A stretch of 64,000 nt of DNA from Hyphomicrobiales bacterium (GTDB lineage Bacteria > Pseudomonadota > Alphaproteobacteria > Rhizobiales > Rhizobiaceae), in assembly GCA_900473205.1 (NCBI GenBank), contig UCLB01000018.1, forward strand, positions 48,584-112,583, given 5' to 3'. Position 1 is the first letter of the stretch. Every line of letters starts with the position of its first letter. Positions 46,355 to 54,870 of this stretch are shown here, one piece after another. The position numbers were made by a program, and so were the translations under genes. Under the pieces are notes generated by a model that ran no database searches, had not been told where the DNA came from, and saw only the letters and a list, made by a program, of their open reading frames with translations.

Positions 46355-46708
46355 ATGCATTTGAAGAAACATATCCTCGCTGCTTTGATTGTTATCGCAT
46401 CATACTCTCATGGCTCACCCGTTGGTGCCGCCAGCTTCGATTGCACCAAGACAGATTTGAAAGCGGACGAAAAAACCATCTGCGAAAACCGCGCGCTGAA
46501 CGATCAGGACGTGCGCATGGCAACCACCTTCGACATTCTCACACAGCTGATGGCCATGGGCGCGCGCGATACGCTGCGCACCGAACAGAGCGAATGGCTG
46601 AAAACCCGCGAGGCTTGCGCAGCCGACACGGAATGCCTGACGAAATCCTATGACGAGCGCATGAAGAAGCTCGGCGAAGCCTTCCAGAACATCAACCGCC
46701 CGCTCTAA
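46355..46708 (+). CDS. secreted LprI-like (DUF1311) protein
   Basis: Small secreted protein of 117 residues: signal peptide to about residue 27 (VGAAS), then a lysozyme-inhibitor LprI N-terminal (DUF1311) domain with the four conserved cysteines (FDCTKTDLKADEKTICENR, REACAADTECL). Family members are periplasmic; some inhibit lysozyme. Divergent from the protease gene and overlapping the stop of the convergent serine hydrolase by 4 bp. Confidence 0.82.
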   Translation: MHLKKHILAALIVIASYSHGSPVGAASFDCTKTDLKADEKTICENRALNDQDVRMATTFDILTQLMAMGARDTLRTEQSEWLKTREACAADTECLTKSYDERMKKLGEAFQNINRPL

Positions 46709-47697
46709 ACCGCCGCGATGATGCCGCCCATCAGCCCATGCAACTGGTCTCGATAACCGGTGCGGGCTGATGGCGCATCTTCCCGCGATGTTATCACGAC
46801 CGAGAGCTTTTTCGACGGGACGATGTAGAGCATCTGGCCGCCATAACCCCAGGCATAATAGACCATCTCCCCCGCCATTTCCTTGATGAACCAGCAATAG
46901 CCGTAACCATCGCCGTTGAAGACGGAGTTGGTGCGCTGGACCCAGGATTGATCGATCCAATTCTTCGAGACGACCCGCTCGCCACCGGGCGCAACGCCAC
47001 CGCGACGGTAGAGTTCACCGAAGGCCAATAGCGACCGCGCCGTCATCGCCATCTGGTTTCCACCGAGATAAATGCCTTGCGGGTCACGCTCCCAGGAACC
47101 AATGGAAAAACCATCCAGCGGCGAGAACCAGTCACGCGCCAAGGACAGCGTCGATTTTCCCGACGCCTTGGTGAGAATGGCAGACAGCAGATGCGTGGAC
47201 CCGGTTGAATACAGCATCCCGCCACCCGGCTCCCCGGCAAAACCAGACCCCAGCGCCATGCGCACCCAATTGCGGCTGGAAACCCATCGACCGTAATTCG
47301 GCCCCGACATGCGCTCCAGACCGGATTGCATGGACAGGAGATTGCCGATGGTCACCCGCTCTAGACGAGGATCGGGTTTGGCGGGAAAATCGGGCCGCAA
47401 CACAGAAGATATCGGCTGATCGACGCTCTCCAATATCTTGCGGTCAATCGCAATACCCACCAGCGCCGAGACGATGGATTTGGACGCAGACTTGATGTTG
47501 GTCGAGCCATTCAAAGACGCGCCGTGATAGGCGCGGCTGGCCACTTCCTTGCCATCGACACTGACGATAACCGTCTTCAAGCTATCGAGCGCGTCGGCAT
47601 TTTCGAGGAGTTTCCGAACTCCGTCCGGCGTTTGCGCGCGAAGGCTGGAGGCAAAGGGAAGCGTGGCGATGAGGGCAAGTGCGGTGCGGCGTTTCAT
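46705..47697 (-). CDS. serine hydrolase, beta-lactamase class C family
   Basis: Protein of 330 residues with a signal peptide (residues 1-21, ending LRAQ) and a class C/penicillin-binding-protein fold. The S-x-x-K motif is SASK in NIKSASKSIVSALVG; the second motif is YSTGST; a C-terminal YAWGYGGQ block follows. This branch contains esterases and peptidases more often than true beta-lactamases, so resistance should not be inferred. Stands alone on the minus strand. Confidence 0.85.
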   Translation of the reverse strand: MKRRTALALIATLPFASSLRAQTPDGVRKLLENADALDSLKTVIVSVDGKEVASRAYHGASLNGSTNIKSASKSIVSALVGIAIDRKILESVDQPISSVLRPDFPAKPDPRLERVTIGNLLSMQSGLERMSGPNYGRWVSSRNWVRMALGSGFAGEPGGGMLYSTGSTHLLSAILTKASGKSTLSLARDWFSPLDGFSIGSWERDPQGIYLGGNQMAMTARSLLAFGELYRRGGVAPGGERVVSKNWIDQSWVQRTNSVFNGDGYGYCWFIKEMAGEMVYYAWGYGGQMLYIVPSKKLSVVITSREDAPSARTGYRDQLHGLMGGIIAAV

Positions 47698-47844
47698 GGT
47701 GACTACTTAGTGCCTTTCGCCAAAGGCAGTAGACCCCTCACCGCTTTGTGACTTCACCCATCGGTGACAAGATGCGCTCAAACAAGGACTTCCACCAATC
47801 TGCTGAATCATTTCGGCAATGCGTTGAATCATTTTGTGAGGTGC

Positions 47845-48522
47845 TCACTCCTCATAAATCATCTTCTTCGTCATGCCCCCATCCAGCACCAGCACCTGTC
47901 CGGTCATGAAGCCTGCACTGGCGAGATAGACCACTGCATCCGCAATGTCTTTCGGGCGACCAACGCGACCAACCGGGTGCTGCGTCTGATCTTTCTCCCG
48001 CAGGTCAGTATCATCAGTTATCCAACCCGGTGCGATCGCATTGACGCGAATCTTGGGCCCGAGGCTGACGGCCAGCGCATGCGTAAGCGCAACCAGCCCG
48101 CCTTTGGAAGCCGCATAGGCTTCCGTTTCCGGCTCCGACATGAAAGCACGGGTAGAGGCCATGTTGACGATACTGGCACCCTCACCCATCAGCGGCACCG
48201 CAGAGCGCGTCATCAAAAACGCCCCGGTCAGATGGCTATCCGTCACCTTGCGCCAATCAGCCAGCGATAATTCATGGATAGGCCCATTGTTGGGCCCGGC
48301 AATACCGGCATTGTTGACGAGAAGCTCCAAACCGGTCCAGCCAAGCTGTTTGAACGCCTCCGCAACCGACGCCTCATCACCGACATCGCAATGAATGTGC
48401 TGCGCCTTCGTCTTGCTTTCCTTGATATCGAAGGATGCAACAGTCCAGCCATCTTCGGGAAGAGTCTCGATAATGCCCGTACCAATCAAACCAGCCCCAC
48501 CGGTGACAATTGCGCGTTTCAT
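47845..48522 (-). CDS. short-chain dehydrogenase/reductase
   Basis: NAD(P)-dependent oxidoreductase of 225 residues with the classical SDR fold: cofactor motif TGGAGLIGTGI, structural NNAG (LLVNNAGIAG), catalytic Ser in SIVNMAST, Tyr/Lys in EAYAASKGGL. Substrate unknown. ATG 48522 (MKRAIVTGG) is used; the frame continues to 48597 without SDR features. Divergent from the acetyltransferase gene that follows. Confidence 0.88.
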   Translation of the reverse strand: MKRAIVTGGAGLIGTGIIETLPEDGWTVASFDIKESKTKAQHIHCDVGDEASVAEAFKQLGWTGLELLVNNAGIAGPNNGPIHELSLADWRKVTDSHLTGAFLMTRSAVPLMGEGASIVNMASTRAFMSEPETEAYAASKGGLVALTHALAVSLGPKIRVNAIAPGWITDDTDLREKDQTQHPVGRVGRPKDIADAVVYLASAGFMTGQVLVLDGGMTKKMIYEE

Positions 48523-48633
48523 GGATTTCCGATCCTCATTTTGCATCCTTGAGCCAACGTGCCTGATGAAAACCAGTTCCGGTACAAAAATTCGCAATTG
48601 GCAGAAATGGCCCCATAGAACATTCTGCGATCC

Positions 48634-49194
48634 ATGAGATCAGCAGACAGACCAGTGCCCACATTAATCTCGCACCGCCTAACGCTGCGGCCATTCAACA
48701 TAATGGACGCACCGGCGCTGGCCCGCATCACAAACGATCCACTGGTCCTGCGCAATCTACTGCGAACGTCATATCCTTTTACTTTGGGCGATGCCCGCAA
48801 AAGAGTACTGCGCATTCGGAAAAACAATCTACCAGTGTGGGCCATCGATAACGGCCAACTGATCGGCCTCATTGGCCTTGCCGGCGAATTCGGTCTTTGG
48901 CTTGGTCGCACCGCGTGGGGAAAAGGATACGGCGAAGAAGCCGCGCGGTTGGTCATCGACCACGCCTTTAAACAGATGAGAATGACGACGCTTCACGCCA
49001 ATCCCATCAGCGATAATAAGGCATCCTGCCATCTGATGGAAAAGCTGAGCTTCAAGAATGTGGGAAGGGCTCAATCGTACTGCATGCAGCGGAAGAAGAT
49101 CGTTTCGCTGAGGCGGTACGAGTTAAAAATCATTCGGTTGAAGAGTGAAAACCCGTCCACCACCGTCGTCCTCGGGCTTGACCCGAGGATCTAA
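48634..49194 (+). CDS. GNAT acetyltransferase with repeat-derived C terminus
   Basis: RimJ/RimL-like N-acetyltransferase of 186 residues (LISHRLTLRPFNIMDAPALARI; acetyl-CoA loop RTAWGKGYGEEAARL near residue 100). Substrate unknown. Its last eleven residues (TTVVLGLDPRI) and its TAA stop are supplied by the left arm of a REP-like repeat, so the repeat has replaced or extended the native end. The native gene probably ended about ten residues earlier. Confidence 0.82.
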   Translation: MRSADRPVPTLISHRLTLRPFNIMDAPALARITNDPLVLRNLLRTSYPFTLGDARKRVLRIRKNNLPVWAIDNGQLIGLIGLAGEFGLWLGRTAWGKGYGEEAARLVIDHAFKQMRMTTLHANPISDNKASCHLMEKLSFKNVGRAQSYCMQRKKIVSLRRYELKIIRLKSENPSTTVVLGLDPRI

Positions 49195-49247
49195 CGAGCC
49201 CCTACATCGAACGTGGTCAGATCCTCGGGACAAGCCCGAGGATGACG
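49164..49247. repeat. paired REP-like palindromic repeat, copy 4
   Basis: Arms at 49164-49192 and 49219-49247 with an 8-bp AACGAGCC and an 18-bp segment starting CCTACATC, the same eight bases that precede the GIY-YIG start codon in the 31206 element. The left arm overlaps the 3' end of the acetyltransferase gene; the right arm ends 15 bp before the ilvD stop. Confidence 0.9.
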
Positions 49248-49261
49248 GAGAGCGTTGAGGT

Positions 49262-51097
49262 CTACTCCGGCAAAATACGAACAGCGCCCTTATCTGCACT
49301 AGACGCAAACGCCGCATAAGCCTTCAACGCCGTCGTCACATTGCGCTTGCGATGTTCCGCTGGCTTCCAGCCAAGCTGGTCCTGCTCGGCGCGGCGTGCT
49401 GCCAGTTCGGCATCCGGAACCTTGAGGTTGATCGTGCGGTTGGGGATGTCGATCTCAATCGGGTCTCCCTGACGCACCAGCCCGATTGCGCCGCCCTGGG
49501 CTGCTTCCGGGGAAGCGTGGCCGATGGAGAGGCCTGACGTGCCGCCGGAGAAGCGTCCATCGGTGATGAGCGCGCAGGCTTTGCCCAGACCCTTGGATTT
49601 CAGGTAGCTGGTCGGGTAGAGCATTTCCTGCATGCCCGGGCCGCCCTTAGGGCCTTCGTAACGGATAACGACGACGTCGCCAGCCTTGACTTCGTTGGAC
49701 AGAATGCCCTTCACGGCAGCGTCCTGGCTTTCATAGACCACAGCCGTGCCGTTGAATTTCAGGATGGATTCGTCCACGCCTGCCGTCTTTACGATGCAGC
49801 CGTCCAGCGCGATGTTGCCGTAAAGCACGGCCAGACCGCCATCTTTCGAGAATGGCTTTTCGACCGAGCGGATAACACCGTTTTCGCTGTCGGTGTCCAG
49901 TTCATCCCAGCGCGACGACTGGCTGAAGGCAACCTGTGTCGGCACGCCGCCGGGTGCTGCCTTGAAGAACTGGCGCACGTTTTCGCTGTTGGTGCGGGTG
50001 ATATCCCAGCGGTTGATGGCATCGCCAAGGGTCGCTTCGTGAACGGTGTAGCAATCCGTGTTGAGAAGACCGCCGCGTTCCAGCTCGCCCAGAATACGCA
50101 TGATGCCGCCTGCGCGGTGCACGTCTTCCATGTGCACGTCCTGCTTGGCGGGCGCGACCTTGGACAGGCACGGCACACGACGAGACATGCGATCGATGTC
50201 TTCCATGGTAAAATCGACGTTGCCTTCATGGGCCGCGGCCAGAATATGCAGCACGGTGTTGGTGGAACCGCCCATGGCGATATCAAGCGCAATCGCGTTT
50301 TCAAACGCGGCCTTTGTCGCAATAGAGCGTGGCAGAACGGTGTAATCATCCTGCTCGTAATGGCGACGGGCCAGATCGACGATCAGATGACCGGCCTCAA
50401 CGAACAGGCGCTTGCGGTCCGAATGGGTAGCGAGTGTCGAACCGTTACCGGGCAAGGCAAGGCCGAGCGCTTCCGTCAGACAGTTCATAGAATTGGCCGT
50501 GAACATGCCAGAGCACGAGCCGCAGGTCGGACATGCCGCACGCTCGATGGTATCGACTTCTTCGTCCGTCATTTTGTCGTCGGCAGCAGCAACCATGGCA
50601 TCAACGAGGTCGAGGGCTACGGTCTTGCCATGCAGCACGGCCTTGCCCGCTTCCATCGGTCCACCGGACACGAAGACGACGGGAATGTTCAGGCGCATGG
50701 CGGCATTCAGCATGCCGGGGGTGATCTTGTCGCAGTTGGAAATGCAGACCATGGCGTCAGCGCAATGCGCGTTGACCATGTATTCGACAGAATCGGCGAT
50801 GATTTCGCGCGATGGCAGCGAATAGAGCATGCCATCGTGACCCATGGCGATACCGTCATCCACGGCAATCGTGTTGAATTCCTTGGCAACACCGCCAGCC
50901 GCTTCGATTTCACGCGCAACAAGCTGGCCAAGGTCTTTCAGGTGGACATGGCCCGGCACGAACTGCGTGAACGAGTTGACGACAGCAATGATCGGTTTGC
51001 CAAAGTCGCCGTCCTTCATGCCGGTCGCGCGCCAAAGGCCACGGGCACCGGCCATGTTGCGGCCATGGGTTGTCGTTCTGGAGCGATAAACTGGCAT
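49262..51097 (-). CDS. ilvD: dihydroxy-acid dehydratase
   Basis: Cytoplasmic Fe-S enzyme of 611 residues that forms the keto acid precursors of valine and isoleucine. Cluster cysteines appear in [12 protein letters not shown] and in [18 protein letters not shown]; the substrate region [14 protein letters not shown] is intact. Length matches the family. ATG 51097 ([10 protein letters not shown]) with GAGGA upstream is chosen; the longer frame to 51172 lacks family similarity. It needs Fe-S clusters of the kind the suf operon provides. Confidence 0.96.
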   Translation of the reverse strand: MPVYRSRTTTHGRNMAGARGLWRATGMKDGDFGKPIIAVVNSFTQFVPGHVHLKDLGQLVAREIEAAGGVAKEFNTIAVDDGIAMGHDGMLYSLPSREIIADSVEYMVNAHCADAMVCISNCDKITPGMLNAAMRLNIPVVFVSGGPMEAGKAVLHGKTVALDLVDAMVAAADDKMTDEEVDTIERAACPTCGSCSGMFTANSMNCLTEALGLALPGNGSTLATHSDRKRLFVEAGHLIVDLARRHYEQDDYTVLPRSIATKAAFENAIALDIAMGGSTNTVLHILAAAHEGNVDFTMEDIDRMSRRVPCLSKVAPAKQDVHMEDVHRAGGIMRILGELERGGLLNTDCYTVHEATLGDAINRWDITRTNSENVRQFFKAAPGGVPTQVAFSQSSRWDELDTDSENGVIRSVEKPFSKDGGLAVLYGNIALDGCIVKTAGVDESILKFNGTAVVYESQDAAVKGILSNEVKAGDVVVIRYEGPKGGPGMQEMLYPTSYLKSKGLGKACALITDGRFSGGTSGLSIGHASPEAAQGGAIGLVRQGDPIEIDIPNRTINLKVPDAELAARRAEQDQLGWKPAEHRKRNVTTALKAYAAFASSADKGAVRILPE

Positions 51098-51269
51098 GTG
51101 CTTATTCCTCGATTTGTCTGCCGCGAAGGCTATCTCCCGCAGAGCCGTCTGCCCTGCCCTTCGCTTTTGCAAGGGTTCTACTCCAAAGCCGAGTGCCTGT
51201 CACTGTCACCTTGCGGCGAAACAGTACGGTTCGGTACGGTACGCACTACTCTGCTTCGGACGTAGCGGT

Positions 51270-52238
51270 TTACTCTGCGGCATCCCGCATGGTGTCGTTC
51301 TGGTCCGGTCCAAAATCCGACAGGAAATTCTTATGATTCGGACATTGAGACAGTCGCTGCTGAAATTCGTCCACCAGCCATTTCGCTGCCGGGCCACAAG
51401 GCGTGTCGGCCTTGCGCAACGCATAAAGCGGATATTCGCCGCCTTCGTAAGCGTCCAGATCCAGCGCTTTCAGCACGCCATTGATGATATCATTGCGCAC
51501 CACGGATGCCGGAAGCCCGCCCCAGCCGAGTCCGCCCTTGATGAGCTGATACTTGGTGGCAATGTCGCTCACGCGCCATTTCTTATAGGATAGGACGTTG
51601 AAATCTTTGCCCTTGGTCAGGCCCGATGCATCTGTCACGACCAGTTGCACCTCTTCGCGCACATCAGCCAGCGTCAGCGGTCGGTTGAGCCGCACCAGCG
51701 GGTGATCGGATGCCGCGACCGGCACCATGAAGGAATGTCCAACCTTGTCGATAACCAGCCCGTCATCCTGATGGAACATGGCGCCACCAATGCCGATTCC
51801 AGCCTTGCGGCTCTGTACCATTTCCATGACCATGCCGAGTTCGCCGACATTGAGGTTGAGCGTGACGGTTGGAAACTGCACGCGAAAATCGCGTAGCACC
51901 TCAACCATGGCTTCCGCAGGCACCATGGTGCTGATGGCAAGCGAAACCTCCGCCTCCAGCCCCTGCTTCAAACCCTTGGCGCGGGCGCGCAATTCCTGCA
52001 GACCGGCCACGATGCGGCGCGCATGCTCCAGCATGGCAGCGCCCTCTTCGGTCAGTTTTGGCTGGCGCACGCCATTTCTTTCAAACAGCGTCACTTCCAA
52101 CTGCGATTCCAGGTTGGCAATGGTATAGCTGACCACCGATTGCGCCCGGTTCAGCGCGCGGGAGGCGGCGGAAAAGCTACCGGTTTCGGCAACGGCCAAA
52201 AACACCTGCAACTGGTCCAGAGTGGGGTTCGCTTCCAT
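51270..52238 (-). CDS. LysR-family transcriptional regulator
   Basis: DNA-binding regulator of 322 residues. The N-terminal winged helix (LDQLQVFLAVAETGSFSAASRALNR, about residues 8-32) and the LysR substrate-binding domain (about 90-300) are intact. Divergent from azoR with 135 bp between them, the usual LysR target arrangement; a 13-bp palindrome in that gap is a candidate operator. The effector is unknown. Its stop lies about 170 bp before ilvD on the same strand. Confidence 0.92.
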   Translation of the reverse strand: MEANPTLDQLQVFLAVAETGSFSAASRALNRAQSVVSYTIANLESQLEVTLFERNGVRQPKLTEEGAAMLEHARRIVAGLQELRARAKGLKQGLEAEVSLAISTMVPAEAMVEVLRDFRVQFPTVTLNLNVGELGMVMEMVQSRKAGIGIGGAMFHQDDGLVIDKVGHSFMVPVAASDHPLVRLNRPLTLADVREEVQLVVTDASGLTKGKDFNVLSYKKWRVSDIATKYQLIKGGLGWGGLPASVVRNDIINGVLKALDLDAYEGGEYPLYALRKADTPCGPAAKWLVDEFQQRLSQCPNHKNFLSDFGPDQNDTMRDAAE

Positions 52239-52283
52239 GGTCCATCCAATTCATCGATAGGTTACTTCCATATTATCACAGTT

Positions 52284-52296
52284 TTCTCGATGAGAA
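52284..52296. promoter_or_regulatory. candidate LysR operator in the lysR-azoR gap
   Basis: Perfect 5-bp arms with a 3-bp centre, TTCTC-GAT-GAGAA, midway between the two divergent start codons. Position and symmetry fit a regulator site; no direct evidence. Confidence 0.45.
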
Positions 52297-52373
52297 CATT
52301 CACCGATATAAGGTGCAACGATTGGGTTCTCCCTGCCCTGTCCGACCTTCAAATTGAAACAAGGATATTTCAA

Positions 52374-52988
52374 ATGTCGAAGATTCTCCTCCTTACCTCC
52401 AGCCCACGCGCTGACGAATCGCTGTCCAACAAGTTCGCAGGAGACCTCGCAGCGAAGCTTCAGGCACAGACCAACGGCTCAATCACCCATCTGGACCTCG
52501 GCCAGAACCCAATCCCGCATCTGGATCAGGTCACGACATCCGCTATCCGCAAGTCTGCCGACCAGCGTGATGCGCAGGAAGCCGCTGCTGCAGAATATTC
52601 CGACAAGCGCGTTGCAGAGCTGCTGGAAGCCGACACGATCATCATCGGCACCGGCCTCATCAACTTCGCTATCTATTCCGGCCTGAAGTCCTGGATCGAT
52701 AACGTTGCCCGTGCTGGCCTGACCTTCAAGTACACCGAGTCCGGCCCAGTCGGCCTTGCAACCGGCAAGAAGGTTTACATCGTTCTGTCCTCGGCTGGCG
52801 TTTACTCCGAAGGTCCGGCAGCTGCCATGGACCACGCCATTCCTTACCTCAAGACCGTTCTCGGCTTCCTCGGCCTTACAGATATTGAAGTCATCCGCAT
52901 CGAAGGCCTGGCATTCGGTCCAGAAGCTGCCGAGAAGGCAATCGCTTCCGCAACCGCCAAGGTTGAAGAGCTGGCCAAGGCTGCCTAA
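52374..52988 (+). CDS. azoR: FMN-dependent NADH-azoreductase
   Basis: Cytoplasmic flavoprotein of 204 residues of the AzoR (acyl carrier phosphodiesterase-like) family that reduces quinones and azo compounds. The flavodoxin-like N terminus KILLLTSSPRADESLSNKF, the PMINFxIPSxLKxWIDxI-equivalent LINFAIYSGLKSWIDNVA, and a C-terminal GLAFGPE block are visible. ATG 52374 follows AAGGATATTTCAA. Two tandem terminators follow. Probably controlled by the divergent LysR gene. Confidence 0.93.
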   Translation: MSKILLLTSSPRADESLSNKFAGDLAAKLQAQTNGSITHLDLGQNPIPHLDQVTTSAIRKSADQRDAQEAAAAEYSDKRVAELLEADTIIIGTGLINFAIYSGLKSWIDNVARAGLTFKYTESGPVGLATGKKVYIVLSSAGVYSEGPAAAMDHAIPYLKTVLGFLGLTDIEVIRIEGLAFGPEAAEKAIASATAKVEELAKAA

Positions 52989-52989
52989 C

Positions 52990-53025
52990 AAAAAAGCGGC
53001 GTTTTGCAACGCCGCTTTCAATCCT
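52990..53025 (+). terminator. rho-independent terminator after azoR
   Basis: Stem AAAGCGGCGTT (52993-53003) / AACGCCGCTTT (53008-53018) with a 4-nt loop, starting 5 bp after the azoR stop. Confidence 0.82.
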
Positions 53026-53030
53026 TTTCG

Positions 53031-53066
53031 TAACGGCTGCGAGCCTCTCGCGGCCGTTATTTTTTG
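53031..53066 (+). terminator. second terminator after azoR, overlapping the HlyU-like stop
   Basis: Thirteen-base-pair stem with wobble (TAACGGCTGCGA / TCGCGGCCGTTA) followed by T6 at 53060. The stem includes the stop codon of the convergent HlyU-like gene. Confidence 0.75.
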
Positions 53067-53368
53067 TCGGAAAACAGCGACGGACCATTCTGGTCGATAA
53101 TCAGCTGCGCCTTGCGCACGGTGCATTCCGCGGCATCGTCAAGACTGGTGAAGACATCGGCGCGCACGAATTCATGCGCAAGCGTTTCTTCACCCACCTT
53201 CTTTTCAATGCGGCCCGCAAGGCGATATTGTCCGCCTTCCTTCAACGGTGTCGCATAAATCTGGCAATCCTTGTAAGGATGCGCTTCCGCGCTTTCCGTC
53301 TTTGTCGGCGCAGCATCAGACTGGCCTGAACCGAAGGCGGAAAAGAGTTTCGAGAAGAACGAAGCCAT
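53057..53368 (-). CDS. HlyU-family protein
   Basis: Small protein of 103 residues with an HlyU domain (YKDCQIYATPLKEGGQYRLAG ... EHEFVRADVF-like AHEFVRADVFTSLDDA). The family is named for a Vibrio haemolysin regulator, but alphaproteobacterial members are short proteins of unknown role. A Ser/Ala-rich linker precedes the domain. It stands alone; ATG 53368 has GGAAGGGTAACACC upstream. Confidence 0.8.
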   Translation of the reverse strand: MASFFSKLFSAFGSGQSDAAPTKTESAEAHPYKDCQIYATPLKEGGQYRLAGRIEKKVGEETLAHEFVRADVFTSLDDAAECTVRKAQLIIDQNGPSLFSDKK

Positions 53369-53436
53369 GGTGTTACCCTTCCATTTGTCTTTTCGCAGGG
53401 CGATGCAAACGCCGCCCTGCCCGGTAATCGTGCAAG

Positions 53437-54711
53437 TCAGATGATCAGGTTTGCGAGGATTTCATTTTCGGTGATATCCTCATAACCAAGACCCGCCGCC
53501 TCGATACGCTGGAACAAGCCCGTGAAATTCTCCCGATCATTGGTTTCGATGCCAATCAGGATCGAGCCGAAATTGCGAGCGGATTTCTTCAGATATTCAA
53601 AACGCGCTACGTCGTCATCGGGTCCCAGCAGATCAAGGAAATCACGCAAGGCACCCGGGCGCTGCGGCAGGCGCAGAATGAAGTATTTCTTCACTCCCGT
53701 GTAGCGCATGGCGCGTTCCTTGACATCAGGCAGACGCTCGAAATCAAAATTGCCGCCAGAGACGACGCAGATGACACGCTTGCCTTCCAGCTTCTCACGG
53801 CCAAGCTTTTCCAGTGCGGCAATCGAAAGCGCACCCGCAGGTTCCAGCACCACGCCTTCAAGATTGAGCATTTCGATGATCGTTACGCAGATGGCGTTTT
53901 CTGCAATCAGTTCGACCTGTTCTGGTGGGAAATGCTGCAACGCTTCAAAATTCAGATCGCCAATGCGCGCGACGGCGGCACCATCTACAAAATTATCGAC
54001 ATTGGTCAACGTGACCGGCTTGCCTGCCTCAAGGCTTTTCTTGAGGCTTGGTGCGCCGACGGGCTCACAGAAAATGAAATTCTCGTTGGCAACTTTTCCG
54101 GCAAGAAATCCTGTCAGGCCAGCAGAAAGCCCGCCACCGCCAACCGGCATGATGACCAGATCGGGCGCATTGTGGTCGGGCAATTGATCGACGATTTCAG
54201 CCGCGACAGTCGCCTGCCCTTCGATAATGTCCTTGTGGTCGAATGGCGAGACCATATAGCCGTCAGTCTCTTCCACATGCTTGCGGGCGGCCGCATAGCA
54301 TTGGTCGAAGATATCGCCCACCAGCCTGATCTTGATGAACTCGCCACCAAAAATGCGTGTCTTATCGATCTTTTGCTGTGGCGTCGTCACCGGCATGAAC
54401 ACCACGCCATGAACGCCAAAATGGCGGCATGCGAAGGCAAAGCCCTGTGCGTGATTACCCGCAGATGCGCACACGAAAACCTTATCCTTGCCCGATTGGG
54501 CCACGGCCTTGCGCAGAAAATTAAACGCGCCTCTAATCTTGTAGGAACGAACAGGCGTGAGGTCTTCACGCTTCAGCCAAATCTCGGCTCCATAGCGACG
54601 GCTCAGATGTTCATTCAACTGCAACGGCGTTTCGGGAAACAGTTCCCGAACTTCCCGCCGTGCGGCTTCTACAAGCAATTTATCCACGATTTTCAATCCA
54701 TTGAATTTCAC
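53437..54711 (-). CDS. ilvA: threonine ammonia-lyase
   Basis: PLP enzyme of 424 residues that converts threonine to 2-oxobutyrate, the first step of isoleucine synthesis. PLP Lys lies in RSYKIRGAFNF; the glycine loop is PVGGGGLSAGL; a C-terminal ACT-like domain (KYFILRLPQRPGALRDFLDLL) allows regulation. The start is taken as GTG 54711 (read as MKFNGLKIVDK-type, one residue on), because the in-frame sequence further up to 54855 overlaps a large inverted repeat and looks non-coding. With ilvD it serves branched-chain amino acid synthesis. Confidence 0.9.
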   Translation of the reverse strand: MKFNGLKIVDKLLVEAARREVRELFPETPLQLNEHLSRRYGAEIWLKREDLTPVRSYKIRGAFNFLRKAVAQSGKDKVFVCASAGNHAQGFAFACRHFGVHGVVFMPVTTPQQKIDKTRIFGGEFIKIRLVGDIFDQCYAAARKHVEETDGYMVSPFDHKDIIEGQATVAAEIVDQLPDHNAPDLVIMPVGGGGLSAGLTGFLAGKVANENFIFCEPVGAPSLKKSLEAGKPVTLTNVDNFVDGAAVARIGDLNFEALQHFPPEQVELIAENAICVTIIEMLNLEGVVLEPAGALSIAALEKLGREKLEGKRVICVVSGGNFDFERLPDVKERAMRYTGVKKYFILRLPQRPGALRDFLDLLGPDDDVARFEYLKKSARNFGSILIGIETNDRENFTGLFQRIEAAGLGYEDITENEILANLII

Positions 54712-54780
54712 GATGGCACCCGCTATGCCATAGGAAAAGGCCTGACACAAAGACTCTTTGCGCAACTTCGGTACGCCCTG

Positions 54781-54848
54781 GAGTCTTTCCAGGTTGGATA
54801 AGACTAATCTGCCCGCGCGGACTGCTTCTATCCAGCCTGGAAAGACTC
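54781..54848. repeat. inverted repeat in the ilvA-trkH divergent region
   Basis: Arms GAGTCTTTCCAGGTTGGATA (54781-54800) and its reverse complement at 54829-54848 match at 19 of 20 bases around a 28-bp loop. It ends 22 bp before the trkH start and may be a leader hairpin or a regulator site. Confidence 0.75.
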
Positions 54849-54870
54849 TAACCAATCAAGGTTCCATTTA

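Noticed and set aside
46705-47697. True beta-lactamase resistance gene
   Set aside because: The class C fold and SxxK motif are shared with esterases and peptidases; nothing specific to antibiotic hydrolysis is visible.
50039-51265. 408-codon open frame antisense to ilvD
   Set aside because: Shadow frame of ilvD.
53395-53420. Hairpin GCAGGGCG...CGCCCTGC between the HlyU-like and ilvA genes as a terminator
   Set aside because: No T-run on either strand next to the stem.
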